Assembly: GCA_944388935.1 (NCBI GenBank)
Contig: CALXKK010000015.1
Location: forward strand, 1 to 42,434
DNA from: an uncultured Clostridia bacterium
Lineage (GTDB): Bacteria > Bacillota > Clostridia > TANB77 > CAG-508
DNA length: 42,434 bases
Reading direction: 5' to 3'
The position numbers and the translations under genes were made by a program. This document shows positions 28,987 to 39,262 of this stretch, piece by piece; the stretch's first letter is position 1, and every line of letters starts with the position of its first letter. The notes beneath the pieces are model-generated. The model searched no databases. It was not told the origin of the DNA and saw nothing but the letters and a program-made list of their open reading frames with translations.

Positions 28987-29739
28987 ATGCGTAGAAAAGT
29001 AATAGCTGGTAACTGGAAAATGAATATGCTTCCAAATGAAGCAATATCATGTGTTGATGAATTATCAAAATTAGTAAAAGATACAGAAAATGAAGTTATT
29101 TTATGTGTTCCATATACAGATTTATTTTATTCATTATTAACAGCACAAAATACTAATATAAAAATAGGAGCACAAAATATGCACTTTGAAGAAAAAGGAG
29201 CATATACAGGAGAAGTTTCTGGACCAATGCTTAAATCAATTGGTGTAGAATATGTTATTATAGGACATTCAGAAAGAAGACAATATTTTGCTGAAACAGA
29301 TGAAACTGTAAATAAAAAAGTAAAATCTGCACATAAATATGGATTAAAACCAATTGTATGTGTTGGAGAAACTTTAGAACAAAAAGAAGCAGGAAAAACA
29401 GTAGATGTAATAACAAATCAAACAAAATTAGCTTTAGATGGTTTAACAAACGAACAAGTTGAAGGAACAATTATAGCATATGAACCAATATGGGCTATTG
29501 GAACAGGTAAAACTGCAACATCAGAAGATGCAAATAACTCTATAAAAGAAATAAGAAAAGAGATAGCAAAAAATTATGGACAAGAAACAGCAGATAGAGT
29601 TATAATACTTTACGGTGGAAGCGTTAAGTCTTCAAATGCAAAAGAACTATTTACAACATCAGATATAGATGGAGGATTAGTTGGAGGAGCAAGCTTGAAA
29701 GCTGACGAATTCGCTAAAATAGTAAATTTTGATAAATAA
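28987..29739 (+). CDS. tpiA: Triosephosphate isomerase
   Basis: Interconverts dihydroxyacetone phosphate and glyceraldehyde-3-phosphate. The 250-residue TIM barrel is full length: AGNWKMN with Lys11, VIIGHSERRQYF with the electrophilic His94, and YEPIWAIGTGKTAT with the catalytic-base Glu followed by the flexible loop 6. The phosphate-binding LYGGSVKSSNAKEL and GGLVGGASLKADEF blocks close the barrel. An AAAGGAG site precedes the ATG. gpmI follows after 17 bases and is probably cotranscribed. Confidence 0.97.
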   Translation: MRRKVIAGNWKMNMLPNEAISCVDELSKLVKDTENEVILCVPYTDLFYSLLTAQNTNIKIGAQNMHFEEKGAYTGEVSGPMLKSIGVEYVIIGHSERRQYFAETDETVNKKVKSAHKYGLKPIVCVGETLEQKEAGKTVDVITNQTKLALDGLTNEQVEGTIIAYEPIWAIGTGKTATSEDANNSIKEIRKEIAKNYGQETADRVIILYGGSVKSSNAKELFTTSDIDGGLVGGASLKADEFAKIVNFDK

Positions 29740-29756
29740 AAGGATGGTAACTATAT

Positions 29757-31289
29757 ATGAAAGATAAGCTAACAATGCTAATGATATTAGATGGATTTGG
29801 AGAGAATAGCAAATCAGAGGGAAATGCTGTTAAACTTGCAAATACACCTAATATAGATAGACTAATGAAAATCTGGCCAACGACAGATATTCATGCAAGT
29901 GAATTAAGTGTAGGACTTCCAGAAGGTCAAATGGGAAATTCAGAAGTAGGACACACAAATATTGGCGCTGGTAGAATAGTTTATCAAGAATTAACTAAAA
30001 TAACTAAATCAATAGAAGATGGAGATTTCTTTGCAATTCCAGAATTAGTAGAAGCAATAGAAAATTGTAAAAAGAATCATTCAAAATTGCATATCTTAGG
30101 TCTTGTATCTGATGGTGGAGTTCATAGTCATATTCGTCATTTATTTGCAGTATTAGAACTTGCAAAGAGAAAAGATTTCGAAGATGTATATGTTCACTGC
30201 TTTACAGATGGTAGGGATACACCACCAGCTTCTGGAGAAAGCTATATAGCTAAACTAGAAGAAAAAATGAAAGAAAAAGGCGTAGGAAAAATTGCAACTA
30301 TTTCTGGAAGATTTTATGCAATGGACAGAGATAAAAGATGGAACAGAATACAAAAAGCATATGATGCAATGGTAAAAGGTGAAGGAATTAAAGCAACAAG
30401 CGCAATTGCTGCTGTGGAAAGTTCTTATCAAAAAGAAGTTTTTGATGAATTTATAGAACCAACAGTTATATGTAATGGTGATACACCAGTTGCAACAATA
30501 GAAGATGGTGATTCTGTAGTATGCTTCAACTTTAGACCAGATAGAGCAAGAGAAATAACAAGAGCATTAGTAGATCCAGAGTTTAATGAATTTGAAACAA
30601 AGAAAATGAACTTAGATTATGTATGTTTTACACAATATGATGCAACAATGCCAAATGTAAAAATTGCTTTTAAACCAGAAAGATTAGTTAATACATTTGG
30701 AGAATATGTTAGTAAACAAGGATTAAAACAATTAAGAATTGCAGAAACAGAGAAATATGCACATGTTACATTCTTCTTTAATGGCGGAGAAGAAAAACAA
30801 TATCCAGGAGAAGATAGAATTTTAGTACCTTCACCAAAGGTTGAAACATATGATATGAAACCAGAAATGAGTGCAATAGAAGTTACAGATAAAGTTGTTG
30901 ATGCAATCAATTCTAAAAAATATGATACTATTATTTTGAATTATGCAAATCCAGATATGGTTGGACATACAGGAAATCTAGAGGCAGCTATAAAAGCTAT
31001 CGAAACTATAGATACTTGTGTTAAAAGAGTAGTAGATGCAGTAGAGGCTCAAGATGGAGTATTAATTATTACTGCTGACCATGGTAATGCAGAACAAATG
31101 ATAGATTATAAAACAGGAGAACCACATACTGCTCATACAACTAATTTAGTTCCATTAATATTAGTTGGAATGAAAGATGTAAAATTAAAAGAAGGAAAAC
31201 TTGCAGATTTAGCACCAACAATGTTAGATATTATGGGACTAGAAAAACCAGCTGAAATGACTGGAGAGAGTTTGATAGTAAAAGAATAA
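29757..31289 (+). CDS. gpmI: 2,3-bisphosphoglycerate-independent phosphoglycerate mutase
   Basis: Converts 3-phosphoglycerate to 2-phosphoglycerate using two Mn ions and a phosphoserine intermediate. The 510-residue protein has MILDGFG with Asp12, the nucleophile Ser62 in MGNSEVGHTNIGAGR, the transferase-domain HIRHLF and FTDGRDTPP blocks, FRPDRAREITRAL, and the C-terminal phosphatase-domain NYANPDMVGHTG and TADHGNAEQM metal motifs. Length and motifs match the bacterial enzyme. A GGATGG site precedes the start. It is the last contiguous glycolytic gene; eno lies 3.6 kb further on. Confidence 0.97.
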   Translation: MKDKLTMLMILDGFGENSKSEGNAVKLANTPNIDRLMKIWPTTDIHASELSVGLPEGQMGNSEVGHTNIGAGRIVYQELTKITKSIEDGDFFAIPELVEAIENCKKNHSKLHILGLVSDGGVHSHIRHLFAVLELAKRKDFEDVYVHCFTDGRDTPPASGESYIAKLEEKMKEKGVGKIATISGRFYAMDRDKRWNRIQKAYDAMVKGEGIKATSAIAAVESSYQKEVFDEFIEPTVICNGDTPVATIEDGDSVVCFNFRPDRAREITRALVDPEFNEFETKKMNLDYVCFTQYDATMPNVKIAFKPERLVNTFGEYVSKQGLKQLRIAETEKYAHVTFFFNGGEEKQYPGEDRILVPSPKVETYDMKPEMSAIEVTDKVVDAINSKKYDTIILNYANPDMVGHTGNLEAAIKAIETIDTCVKRVVDAVEAQDGVLIITADHGNAEQMIDYKTGEPHTAHTTNLVPLILVGMKDVKLKEGKLADLAPTMLDIMGLEKPAEMTGESLIVKE

Positions 31290-31323
31290 TATTTATATTT
31301 TATACTTATGGGGGGAAAATAAA

Positions 31324-32055
31324 TTGTCGACTTCGACTAGGATGAAAGAACTATATAAAGACATACAACATAGTCTATTTGACATGATACCGGAAAAATG
31401 GAATAAAATATTTCTATATGCATCTGTTATAGATGGAAGAAATAACTTAGAAACTGGAGAAATGTACTTTTATTATATTCCAAAAGGAATATTAAAAAGA
31501 GAGCCTGTAAACGTATACGAAGTGCCAAATAAATTTAATTTGGACGAAAGTGCATACTTTAAATTGGCAGACGATTTGTATGGAATTATAAAAAAATTAA
31601 GAAAAGAATATATATCTGTAAACGGAGCTTTATGGAGTAATATTGTAATTTCTATAGAAGATTTTATGTTCAAAGTTGAGTATGGCTTTGAAAATTTAGC
31701 AAGCTCCCCATATAGTAATTATGATAGACATTTGGTATTTAGATATAAATATTTAAAAACAGGATTAAATTCATATAGCAAAAGAGAAAAACAAATGGTT
31801 TTAGATTATTTGGACAGAGAAGAAAAATCTGATAGAAAAGTAGATGTGTATGAAGAATCTTTATATGCTACACCAAATAAAAATTTAGTTAATTTTGAAA
31901 AAGATGCGCCAACAAAATCTAGAAGAGAAGAAAAAATGGAAGAAATATATGAATTAGAAAAAGACAGCGAATTTTGGCCACATGATAAAAAATATATAAT
32001 TGTAGAAAGTAAACCAAAAAGTAAAAATCAAATTATAGATACTAATAAAAACTGA
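31324..32055 (+). CDS. YezG-like (DUF600) protein, orphan antitoxin/immunity type
   Basis: The N-terminal 150 residues or so resemble the YezG/DUF600 family: MKELYKDIQHSLFDMIPEKW, then FLYASVIDG, MYFYYIPKG, a ADDLYGIIKKLRKEY helix, then NIVISIEDFMFKVEYGFENL and VFRYKYLKTG. YezG in Bacillus neutralises an LXG-type toxin. No such toxin is in the window. The last 80 residues are charged, low-complexity sequence without a family match. TTG at 31324 has a G-run eight bases upstream; an ATG at 31342 is the alternative. It sits 34 bases after gpmI, so it is probably read with the glycolytic genes. An immunity role is inference. Confidence 0.68.
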   Translation: MSTSTRMKELYKDIQHSLFDMIPEKWNKIFLYASVIDGRNNLETGEMYFYYIPKGILKREPVNVYEVPNKFNLDESAYFKLADDLYGIIKKLRKEYISVNGALWSNIVISIEDFMFKVEYGFENLASSPYSNYDRHLVFRYKYLKTGLNSYSKREKQMVLDYLDREEKSDRKVDVYEESLYATPNKNLVNFEKDAPTKSRREEKMEEIYELEKDSEFWPHDKKYIIVESKPKSKNQIIDTNKN

Positions 32056-32070
32056 AAGGAGAAATAAAAA

Positions 32071-32763
32071 ATGACTTATTCAAAGGAATTAGAAGATATG
32101 TGTACTGTAGCAAAAGGAGTAAACCATGGACCAGCTCCAATACCAGAAGAAGGAAAATGGGTAAAAGCTAAAGAAATAAAAGATATTTCAGGATTAACAC
32201 ATGGTGTTGGCTGGTGTGCACCACAACAAGGAGCTTGTAAATTAACATTAAACGTTAAAGATGGAGTTATTCAAGAAGCTTTAGTTGAAACAATTGGATG
32301 TTCAGGAATGACACATTCAGCTGCTATGGCAGGAGAAATATTACCAGGAAAAACAATTTTGGAAGCATTAAATACAGATTTAGTTTGTGATGCAATTAAT
32401 ACTGCTATGAGAGAATTATTCTTACAAATAGTATATGGAAGAACACAAACAGCTTTCTCAGAAGGTGGACTTCCAGTTGGTTCTGGACTAGAAGATTTAG
32501 GAAAGGGACATACATCACAAGTTGGAACAATATATTCTAGTACATTAAAAGGACCAAGATATTTACAATTAACAGAAGGATACATAGTTGAATTAGGATT
32601 GGATAAAGATGACCAAATAATTGGTTATAAATATGTTCATACAGGAAAAATGATGGATTATATTAAGAGTGGAATGGATCCAATGAAGGCAATCGAAAAA
32701 GCTTCTGGAACATATGGAAGATTTGATGAAGCTGTTAAGAAAATAGACCCAAGAGAAAAATAA
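32071..32763 (+). CDS. IscU/NifU-like iron-sulfur scaffold-type protein
   Basis: A 230-residue protein whose central part follows the IscU pattern: CAPQQGACKLTLNVKDG, then VETIGCSGMTHSAAMAGEIL, then GKTILEALNTDLV. Cysteines at 49, 56, 77 and 106 are candidate metal ligands. The third IscU cysteine region (usually HCSxL) is not evident and is replaced by a longer C-terminal half with SEGGLPVGSG and KGPRYLQLTEGYIVELG. It belongs to a clostridial group commonly found beside GGGtGRT proteins. AAAGGAG precedes the ATG. Scaffold function is a family-based inference; actual cofactor and client are unknown. Confidence 0.72.
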   Translation: MTYSKELEDMCTVAKGVNHGPAPIPEEGKWVKAKEIKDISGLTHGVGWCAPQQGACKLTLNVKDGVIQEALVETIGCSGMTHSAAMAGEILPGKTILEALNTDLVCDAINTAMRELFLQIVYGRTQTAFSEGGLPVGSGLEDLGKGHTSQVGTIYSSTLKGPRYLQLTEGYIVELGLDKDDQIIGYKYVHTGKMMDYIKSGMDPMKAIEKASGTYGRFDEAVKKIDPREK

Positions 32764-32778
32764 TAAGAAGGTATAAAT

Positions 32779-33195
32779 ATGAATATTTATTTTTCAGGTT
32801 CAATATATGGTGGTAGACAAAAGCTAGAAGCTTATAAAAAATTAATCAATGAACTAAAAAAATATGGAAATGTTTTAGATGAAGAAGTAGGAGATGACAA
32901 TGTAATAGAGCACGAAAAAACAACTTCAGATAAAGATGTTTTCGAAAATTTAGTAAAAAAAATAGAAATAGCAGATTTTGTTTTTGCAGAAGTAACAGTA
33001 CCATCATTAGGTGTTGGATATGAAATTGGCTATGCAGATAGCCACAATAAAAGAATAATATGTGTTTACGATAAAACTGTAACACCTAAAATTACAACTA
33101 TGCTAAGAGGCAATAGTAGATTAAAAATTATTCCATATACGGATTTAAATGAAATTATAAATAATTTGGAAGATATAATAAAGGAGGAAAATTAA
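32779..33195 (+). CDS. DNPH1-like nucleoside 2-deoxyribosyltransferase-fold protein
   Basis: A 138-residue Rossmann-like protein of the nucleoside 2-deoxyribosyltransferase superfamily, closest in pattern to deoxynucleoside 5'-monophosphate N-glycosidases (Rcl/DNPH1). The N-terminal FSGSIYGGRQKLEAY matches the phosphate-binding start. FAEVTVPSLGVGYEIGYA carries the expected catalytic Glu in GVGYE. It probably hydrolyses or transfers the base of a (deoxy)nucleotide; the substrate is not determinable. It lies 15 bases after the IscU-like gene and directly abuts the GGGtGRT gene, whose ATG follows its stop, so the three are almost certainly one transcript. Confidence 0.78.
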   Translation: MNIYFSGSIYGGRQKLEAYKKLINELKKYGNVLDEEVGDDNVIEHEKTTSDKDVFENLVKKIEIADFVFAEVTVPSLGVGYEIGYADSHNKRIICVYDKTVTPKITTMLRGNSRLKIIPYTDLNEIINNLEDIIKEEN

Positions 33196-34200
33196 ATGGC
33201 AGTAACATTCGAAAGCTATGAAAGAAGAATAGACCAAATCAAACCAGTAATGGAAAAGTACGGAATAAAAGATTTTGAAGATGCATTAAAAATATGTACA
33301 GATAAAGGATTTAATCCATATGAAATAGTAAAAGGAGTACAACCAATTTGTTTTGAAAATGCATGTTGGGCATATACATTAGGTGCTGCAATTGCAATAA
33401 AGAAAGGATGTACTAAAGCATCAGATGCAGCAAAAGCAATAGGAGAAGGTTTACAAGCATTTTGTATTCCTGGATCAGTTGCTGATGATAGAAAAGTAGG
33501 ATTAGGACATGGAAATTTAGCATCTATGTTACTTTCTGAAGATACAAAATGTTTTGCTTTCTTAGCAGGACACGAAAGCTTTGCAGCAGCAGAAGGTGCA
33601 ATTGGTATTGCTAATTCAGCAAATAAAGTAAGAAAAACACCTCTAAGAGTTATTTTAAATGGACTTGGAAAGGATGCAGCACAAATAATTTCTAGAGTAA
33701 ATGGATTTACATATGTTAAAACAGATTTCGATTTCTTCACAGGAAAAGTAAATGTTGTAGAAGAAATTGCATACTCAAATGGAGAAAGATCAAAAGTTAA
33801 ATGTTATGGAGCAAATGATGTTAGAGAAGGTGTAGCTATAATGTGGCTAGAAGATGTTGATGTTTCTATTACAGGTAACTCAACAAACCCAACAAGATTC
33901 CAACATCCAGTTGCAGGAACATACAAAAAAGAAAGATTAGCAGCTGGTAAGAAATACTTCTCTGTTGCTTCTGGTGGTGGAACAGGAAGAACATTACACC
34001 CAGATAATATGGCAGCAGGACCTGCTTCTTATGGTATGACAGATACAATGGGAAGAATGCACTCAGATGCACAATTTGCAGGAAGTTCATCAGTTCCAGC
34101 TCACGTAGAAATGATGGGACTAATTGGAATGGGTAACAACCCAATGGTTGGAGCTTCAGTTGCAGTAGCAGTTGCAGTAGAGGAAGCTATGAAAGATTAA
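33196..34200 (+). CDS. GGGtGRT family protein
   Basis: A 334-residue member of the GGGtGRT family, named for a motif present here as SGGGTGRTLHPDNMA. Other conserved stretches are KGVQPICFENACWAYTLG, CIPGSVADDRKVGLGHGN, FAFLAGHESFAAAEGAIG and the C-terminal MGLIGMGNNPMVGASVAVAV. The family has no established function and is common in anaerobes. Several cysteines lie in the N-terminal half (PICFENAC, KKGC, AFCIPG). It starts immediately after the DNPH1-like stop, with AAGGAGG inside that gene's end. A strong terminator at 34279 ends the transcript. Confidence 0.88.
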   Translation: MAVTFESYERRIDQIKPVMEKYGIKDFEDALKICTDKGFNPYEIVKGVQPICFENACWAYTLGAAIAIKKGCTKASDAAKAIGEGLQAFCIPGSVADDRKVGLGHGNLASMLLSEDTKCFAFLAGHESFAAAEGAIGIANSANKVRKTPLRVILNGLGKDAAQIISRVNGFTYVKTDFDFFTGKVNVVEEIAYSNGERSKVKCYGANDVREGVAIMWLEDVDVSITGNSTNPTRFQHPVAGTYKKERLAAGKKYFSVASGGGTGRTLHPDNMAAGPASYGMTDTMGRMHSDAQFAGSSSVPAHVEMMGLIGMGNNPMVGASVAVAVAVEEAMKD

Positions 34201-34278
34201 GTCATGTTGAGCTAGTATGGCAAAACAGAACTTTGGAGTTCTAGTTTTCGGTGGCTGATTATAAAGTCTTAAAATATA

Positions 34279-34311
34279 GCAGATGTTAAAATTTTTAACA
34301 TCTGCTTTTTC
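34279..34311 (+). terminator. Intrinsic terminator after the GGGtGRT gene
   Basis: GCAGATGTTAA (from 34279) pairs with TTAACATCTGC (to 34305), followed by TTTTTCTG. A smaller bulged hairpin, AAAACAGAACT with AGTTCTAGTTTT, lies upstream at 34222-34248. Confidence 0.88.
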
Positions 34312-34353
34312 TGTTTATTTCGCAGGGATTGTTAATATTTTTCAACATATAGA

Positions 34354-34382
34354 GTGCAAAATATTGGAAAATATGGTATAAT
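34354..34382 (+). promoter_or_regulatory. Extended -10 promoter for the 110-residue ORF
   Basis: A perfect TATAAT (34377-34382) is preceded by TGG, giving an extended -10. The -35 (GTGCAA at 34354-34359, 17-base spacer) is weak. It lies between a terminator and the ORF. Confidence 0.6.
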
Positions 34383-34425
34383 AATATTCAAGCCGAAACA
34401 CTGTAGAAAGGAAGGATAATCGCAC

Positions 34426-36143
<1,718 letters not shown>

Positions 36144-36180
36144 TGAGATTTATTAGGTAATATCACAACTAAACTAAAAG

Positions 36181-36216
36181 TAGAGTCATTTTTATAAATG
36201 GCTCTATTTACTTTTG
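36181..36216 (+). terminator. Intrinsic terminator after eno
   Basis: TAGAGTCATTT (36181-36191) pairs with AAATGGCTCTA (36196-36206) with one T-G pair and a four-base loop, then TTTACTTTTG. Confidence 0.85.
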
Positions 36217-36235
36217 TCAGAAAATGATATATTAT
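36207..36235 (+). promoter_or_regulatory. Possible promoter for the penicillin-binding protein gene
   Basis: TTTACT (36207-36212), 17-base spacer, TATTAT (36230-36235). The -35 overlaps the eno terminator tail. The predicted leader would be only about 13 bases, just enough for the AGGAGGGG site. Confidence 0.45.
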
Positions 36236-36254
36236 ACCCGCAGGAGGGGATGTT

Positions 36255-38273
36255 ATGAAAAATAAAAAAGTAATTATTGGAATATTAGTTGCAATTATAT
36301 TAATAATAATAGTTGCAGTAGTAATTTTCCTTGTATTAAACAATAAAGGAAACCCAGAAGTTGTTTTAAAAGATTATTTTTCAAAAATAAGTGAACAGAA
36401 ATATGAAGAAGCATACGAATATTTAAGTAGTTCAAGTAAAGATAAAACAGCTAAAGAAACATTTGTTAATAAAAATGATTCTATATATAGTGGAATAGAT
36501 ATGACAGATTTAACTACAGAGATTACAAATGTAGAAAAATCAAATGATGGTGACAAAATTACATATACACAAAAAATGAATAGCTCTGCAGGAGAAGTTA
36601 GTTTTACAAATACTGCCACTCTTGTAAAAGAAGATAAAGAATATAAACTTAATTGGTCAAACAGTATAATATTTCCTGATTTAGGAGAAAATGATAAAGT
36701 AAGAGTAAAAACTTTATCAGCAGAACGTGGAAATATTTATGATAGAAATAATGTATTACTTGCTGGTAAAGGAAATATTTCTTCAATAGGTCTTGTACCA
36801 GGAAAGATGAGTGCAAATAAAGATGATGATATACAAAAATTATCTACAATACTAGGAGTATCAGTTGATTCAATAAATAATAAACTAGGTATGTCCTATG
36901 TAAAAGATGATACTTTTGTACCTATAAAAAATGTAGCAACAACGGATTCTCAAATAAAAGAACAAGCATTAACAATTCCTGGGGTTAAAATTACAACAGA
37001 AAGCTCAAGGGTGTATCCATTAGGAGAAGCAGCTTCTCAAGTTGTAGGTTATGTACAAGCAATAAGTGCAGAAGAATTGGAAGCAAATCCAGGAAAAGGA
37101 TACAGTAGCAATAGTGTAATAGGTAAAGCAGGAATAGAAAAAACATATGAAGACACTCTAAGAGCTAAAGATGGAAAAGAAATATACATAGAAAATGAAG
37201 ATGGGGACAAAGTAAAAACAATAGCCAAAAAAGATTTAGAAAACGGAAAGGACGTTAAGCTAACAATAGATGCTAATACACAAAAACAAGTATATGATAG
37301 TTTAGAAGGAAATAAAGGCGCATATGTTGCAATGGATTCTAAAACAGGTGAGATTCTAGCATTGGTAAGTACACCTTCATATGATTCGAACGATTTTGTG
37401 CTAGGAATGACTAATGATGAGTGGAATTCATTAAATCAAGATGAAAACAAACCATTACTAAATAGATTTGCTGGGACTTGGTCACCAGGTTCAACTTTTA
37501 AACCAGTTACAGGGGCAATTGGTATAACAACAGGAAAAGTAGATCCAAACGAGGATTTTGGAAGAAGTGGACTTAGTTGGCAAAAAGATTCAAGTTGGGG
37601 AAATTACATGGTTACAACTTTAACACCATATAATGAAACAGTAAATATGCAAAACGCATTAATAAGGTCAGATAATATTTATTTTGCAAAAGCAGCATTA
37701 AAAATAGGATACAATAGTTTTATGGATGGACTTAATAAGTTAGGATTTAACGAAGATATTAAATTTGAACTTTCTCTAAATAAGTCAACATATGATACAG
37801 ATGGAAAAATTGATGATGAAGTACAACTTGCAGATAGTGGATATGGACAAGGTCAAATATTAGTAAATCCAGTACATATGGCATCAATATATTCTGCTTT
37901 TGTAAATAATGGTAATATGATAAAACCAACAATAATATATGAAGAAAATAAACAACCAGAGATTTTAAAAGAAAATGCAATATCAGAAGAGGCTGCAAAT
38001 ACAATTAAAGAAGATTTAGTACAGGTTGTTGAAAATCCAAACGGAACTGCACACAATGCAAAAATAGATGGAGTAAAAATTGGAGCTAAAACTGGAACTG
38101 CAGAATTAAAAGCAAGTAAGGATGAAGAAGGAGAAGTTCTTGGATGGTTCAATGCTTTTACAGCAGATGAAAATGCAGAAAAACAATTAGTTGTAGTAAG
38201 CATGGTAGAAGATGCAAATTCTGTAGGTGGAAGTCATTATTTATTCCCTAAAGTAACACAATTATTTAAATAA
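36255..38273 (+). CDS. Class B penicillin-binding protein with MecA-like N-terminal domain
   Basis: Peptidoglycan transpeptidase anchored by one N-terminal membrane helix (about residues 6-28), with the catalytic part outside. Order in the 672 residues: an NTF2-like MecA_N-type domain (about 32-140, NPEVVLKDYFSKISEQKYEEAY); a PBP-dimer domain with ERGNIYDRNNVLLA and SSRVYPLGEAASQVVGYV; and a transpeptidase domain with SxxK at Ser413-Lys416 in SPGSTFKP, SxN at Ser472-Asn474, and KTG at 612-614. This resembles Bacillus PbpC (PBP3) and related low-affinity PBPs. Whether it confers beta-lactam tolerance cannot be read from sequence. Confidence 0.93.
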   Translation: MKNKKVIIGILVAIILIIIVAVVIFLVLNNKGNPEVVLKDYFSKISEQKYEEAYEYLSSSSKDKTAKETFVNKNDSIYSGIDMTDLTTEITNVEKSNDGDKITYTQKMNSSAGEVSFTNTATLVKEDKEYKLNWSNSIIFPDLGENDKVRVKTLSAERGNIYDRNNVLLAGKGNISSIGLVPGKMSANKDDDIQKLSTILGVSVDSINNKLGMSYVKDDTFVPIKNVATTDSQIKEQALTIPGVKITTESSRVYPLGEAASQVVGYVQAISAEELEANPGKGYSSNSVIGKAGIEKTYEDTLRAKDGKEIYIENEDGDKVKTIAKKDLENGKDVKLTIDANTQKQVYDSLEGNKGAYVAMDSKTGEILALVSTPSYDSNDFVLGMTNDEWNSLNQDENKPLLNRFAGTWSPGSTFKPVTGAIGITTGKVDPNEDFGRSGLSWQKDSSWGNYMVTTLTPYNETVNMQNALIRSDNIYFAKAALKIGYNSFMDGLNKLGFNEDIKFELSLNKSTYDTDGKIDDEVQLADSGYGQGQILVNPVHMASIYSAFVNNGNMIKPTIIYEENKQPEILKENAISEEAANTIKEDLVQVVENPNGTAHNAKIDGVKIGAKTGTAELKASKDEEGEVLGWFNAFTADENAEKQLVVVSMVEDANSVGGSHYLFPKVTQLFK

Positions 38274-38324
38274 AATTATTATTAAAAGATTATGTTGGAA
38301 AAAGTAAATTATGGAGATGACTAT

Positions 38325-38924
38325 ATGTTTAAATATATGAAAGCATTTATAAATGTATTATGCTGTCACATTTTATTTAGGGTAAAATATATAGGGTTAG
38401 AAAAAATAGATAATAGCAAAAAATATATTATCTGCCCAAATCATTCTAATATATTTGATCCGACCTTTATATTTCCATTAATGGATAATATGTCTATTAT
38501 GGCAAAAGTAGAGATATTTAAATACAAAATATTTGCTAAATTATTTACAAGATATAGGGTATTTCCGGTAAATAGAAAGATAAGAGATGTAGAAAGTACT
38601 TTGCATGCAATAGAATGCTTAGATTATGAAGAAAATTCAAAACTTTTAATATTTCCAGAAGGAGGAATATTAAAGAACGAAGCGGATTTAAGGCATAAAG
38701 TAAAAAATGGAGCAGTATATATTTCATCAGAGACGGGAGTAGAAATATTACCAGTATTTATTACAAGAAAACCTCGTTTATTTCAAAGAGTATATGTAGT
38801 TTTTGGTGATACAATAAAAATTCCAACAGAAATAAAAGATGATAGACCTAAAATAAGGGAATATTCTAAGAAAATGATAAATACAATTTATGATTTACAG
38901 GAAGAAATACCAAGAAAGAAGTAA
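38325..38924 (+). CDS. plsC: 1-acyl-sn-glycerol-3-phosphate acyltransferase family
   Basis: Acylates lysophosphatidic acid to phosphatidic acid, the CdsA substrate, at the inner membrane face. The 199-residue product has the catalytic NHSNIFDPT (His40, Asp45), a following VFPVNRK-type substrate block, and FPEGGILKNE. These are three of the LPLAT signature blocks. An ATG at 38292 is possible, but it lacks a ribosome-binding site; the ATG at 38325 has GGAG eight bases upstream, so I start there. The exact acyl acceptor is inferred from the family. A terminator follows at 38984. Confidence 0.88.
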   Translation: MFKYMKAFINVLCCHILFRVKYIGLEKIDNSKKYIICPNHSNIFDPTFIFPLMDNMSIMAKVEIFKYKIFAKLFTRYRVFPVNRKIRDVESTLHAIECLDYEENSKLLIFPEGGILKNEADLRHKVKNGAVYISSETGVEILPVFITRKPRLFQRVYVVFGDTIKIPTEIKDDRPKIREYSKKMINTIYDLQEEIPRKK

Positions 38925-38983
38925 TTATAACAAAATTAATTTATAATTTTAGTGATTGAAAAAGCAATTAGTAGTTGCAAAAA

Positions 38984-39024
38984 AGCTAGATATGTATTAT
39001 TATATATCTAGCTCAAATTTTTTT
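38984..39024 (+). terminator. Intrinsic terminator before tRNA-Gln
   Basis: AGCTAGATAT (38984-38993) pairs perfectly with ATATCTAGCT (39004-39013), followed by CAAA and seven T. It ends the plsC transcript just before the tRNA. Confidence 0.85.
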
Positions 39025-39031
39025 AATATAT

Positions 39032-39105
39032 TCGGGTATGGCCAAGCGGTAAGGCAGTAGGCTCTGACCCTACGATCGTTAGTTCGAATCTAACTACCCG
39101 AACCA
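39032..39105 (+). tRNA. tRNA-Gln, anticodon CTG
   Basis: Acceptor TCGGGTA (39032-39038) pairs with TACCCGA (39095-39101), followed by A and encoded CCA. D stem GCC/GGC. The anticodon stem GTAGG/CCTAC encloses loop CTCTGAC, giving CTG at 39064-39066, which reads CAG glutamine codons. TTCGAAT is present in the T loop. An A/T-biased genome would also need a TTG isoacceptor, not seen here. Confidence 0.95.
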
Positions 39106-39110
39106 TCAAA

Positions 39111-39151
39111 ATGCCTTTGTAGAGCTGATTTGCAAAGGCATAAAATTTTTT
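39111..39151 (+). terminator. Intrinsic terminator after tRNA-Gln
   Basis: ATGCCTTTG (39111-39119) pairs with CAAAGGCAT (39133-39141), followed by AAAATTTTTTAT. Confidence 0.85.
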
Positions 39152-39183
39152 ATAAAAAACCGAACAAAATTTCGAAAAAAGTA

Positions 39184-39212
39184 TTGACAAACATAAAATT
39201 AAAATATAAAAT
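39184..39212 (+). promoter_or_regulatory. Promoter for the YgjP-like gene
   Basis: Perfect TTGACA (39184-39189), 17-base spacer, TAAAAT (39207-39212). It lies 50 bases before the ATG at 39263. Confidence 0.75.
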
Positions 39213-39262
39213 ACATTCAGCAAAAGCAAACAAGAGTTCGAAAAAATAAGGGAGGTTTTATT

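Noticed and set aside
31324..32763. YezG-like gene considered as half of a toxin-antitoxin pair with its neighbour
   Set aside because: The neighbour is an IscU-like protein with no toxin features, and no LXG or nuclease toxin is in the window.
39023..39229. Open frame of 68 residues on the minus strand
   Set aside because: It runs through the tRNA-Gln gene and its terminator; the peptide is an antisense reading of the tRNA.
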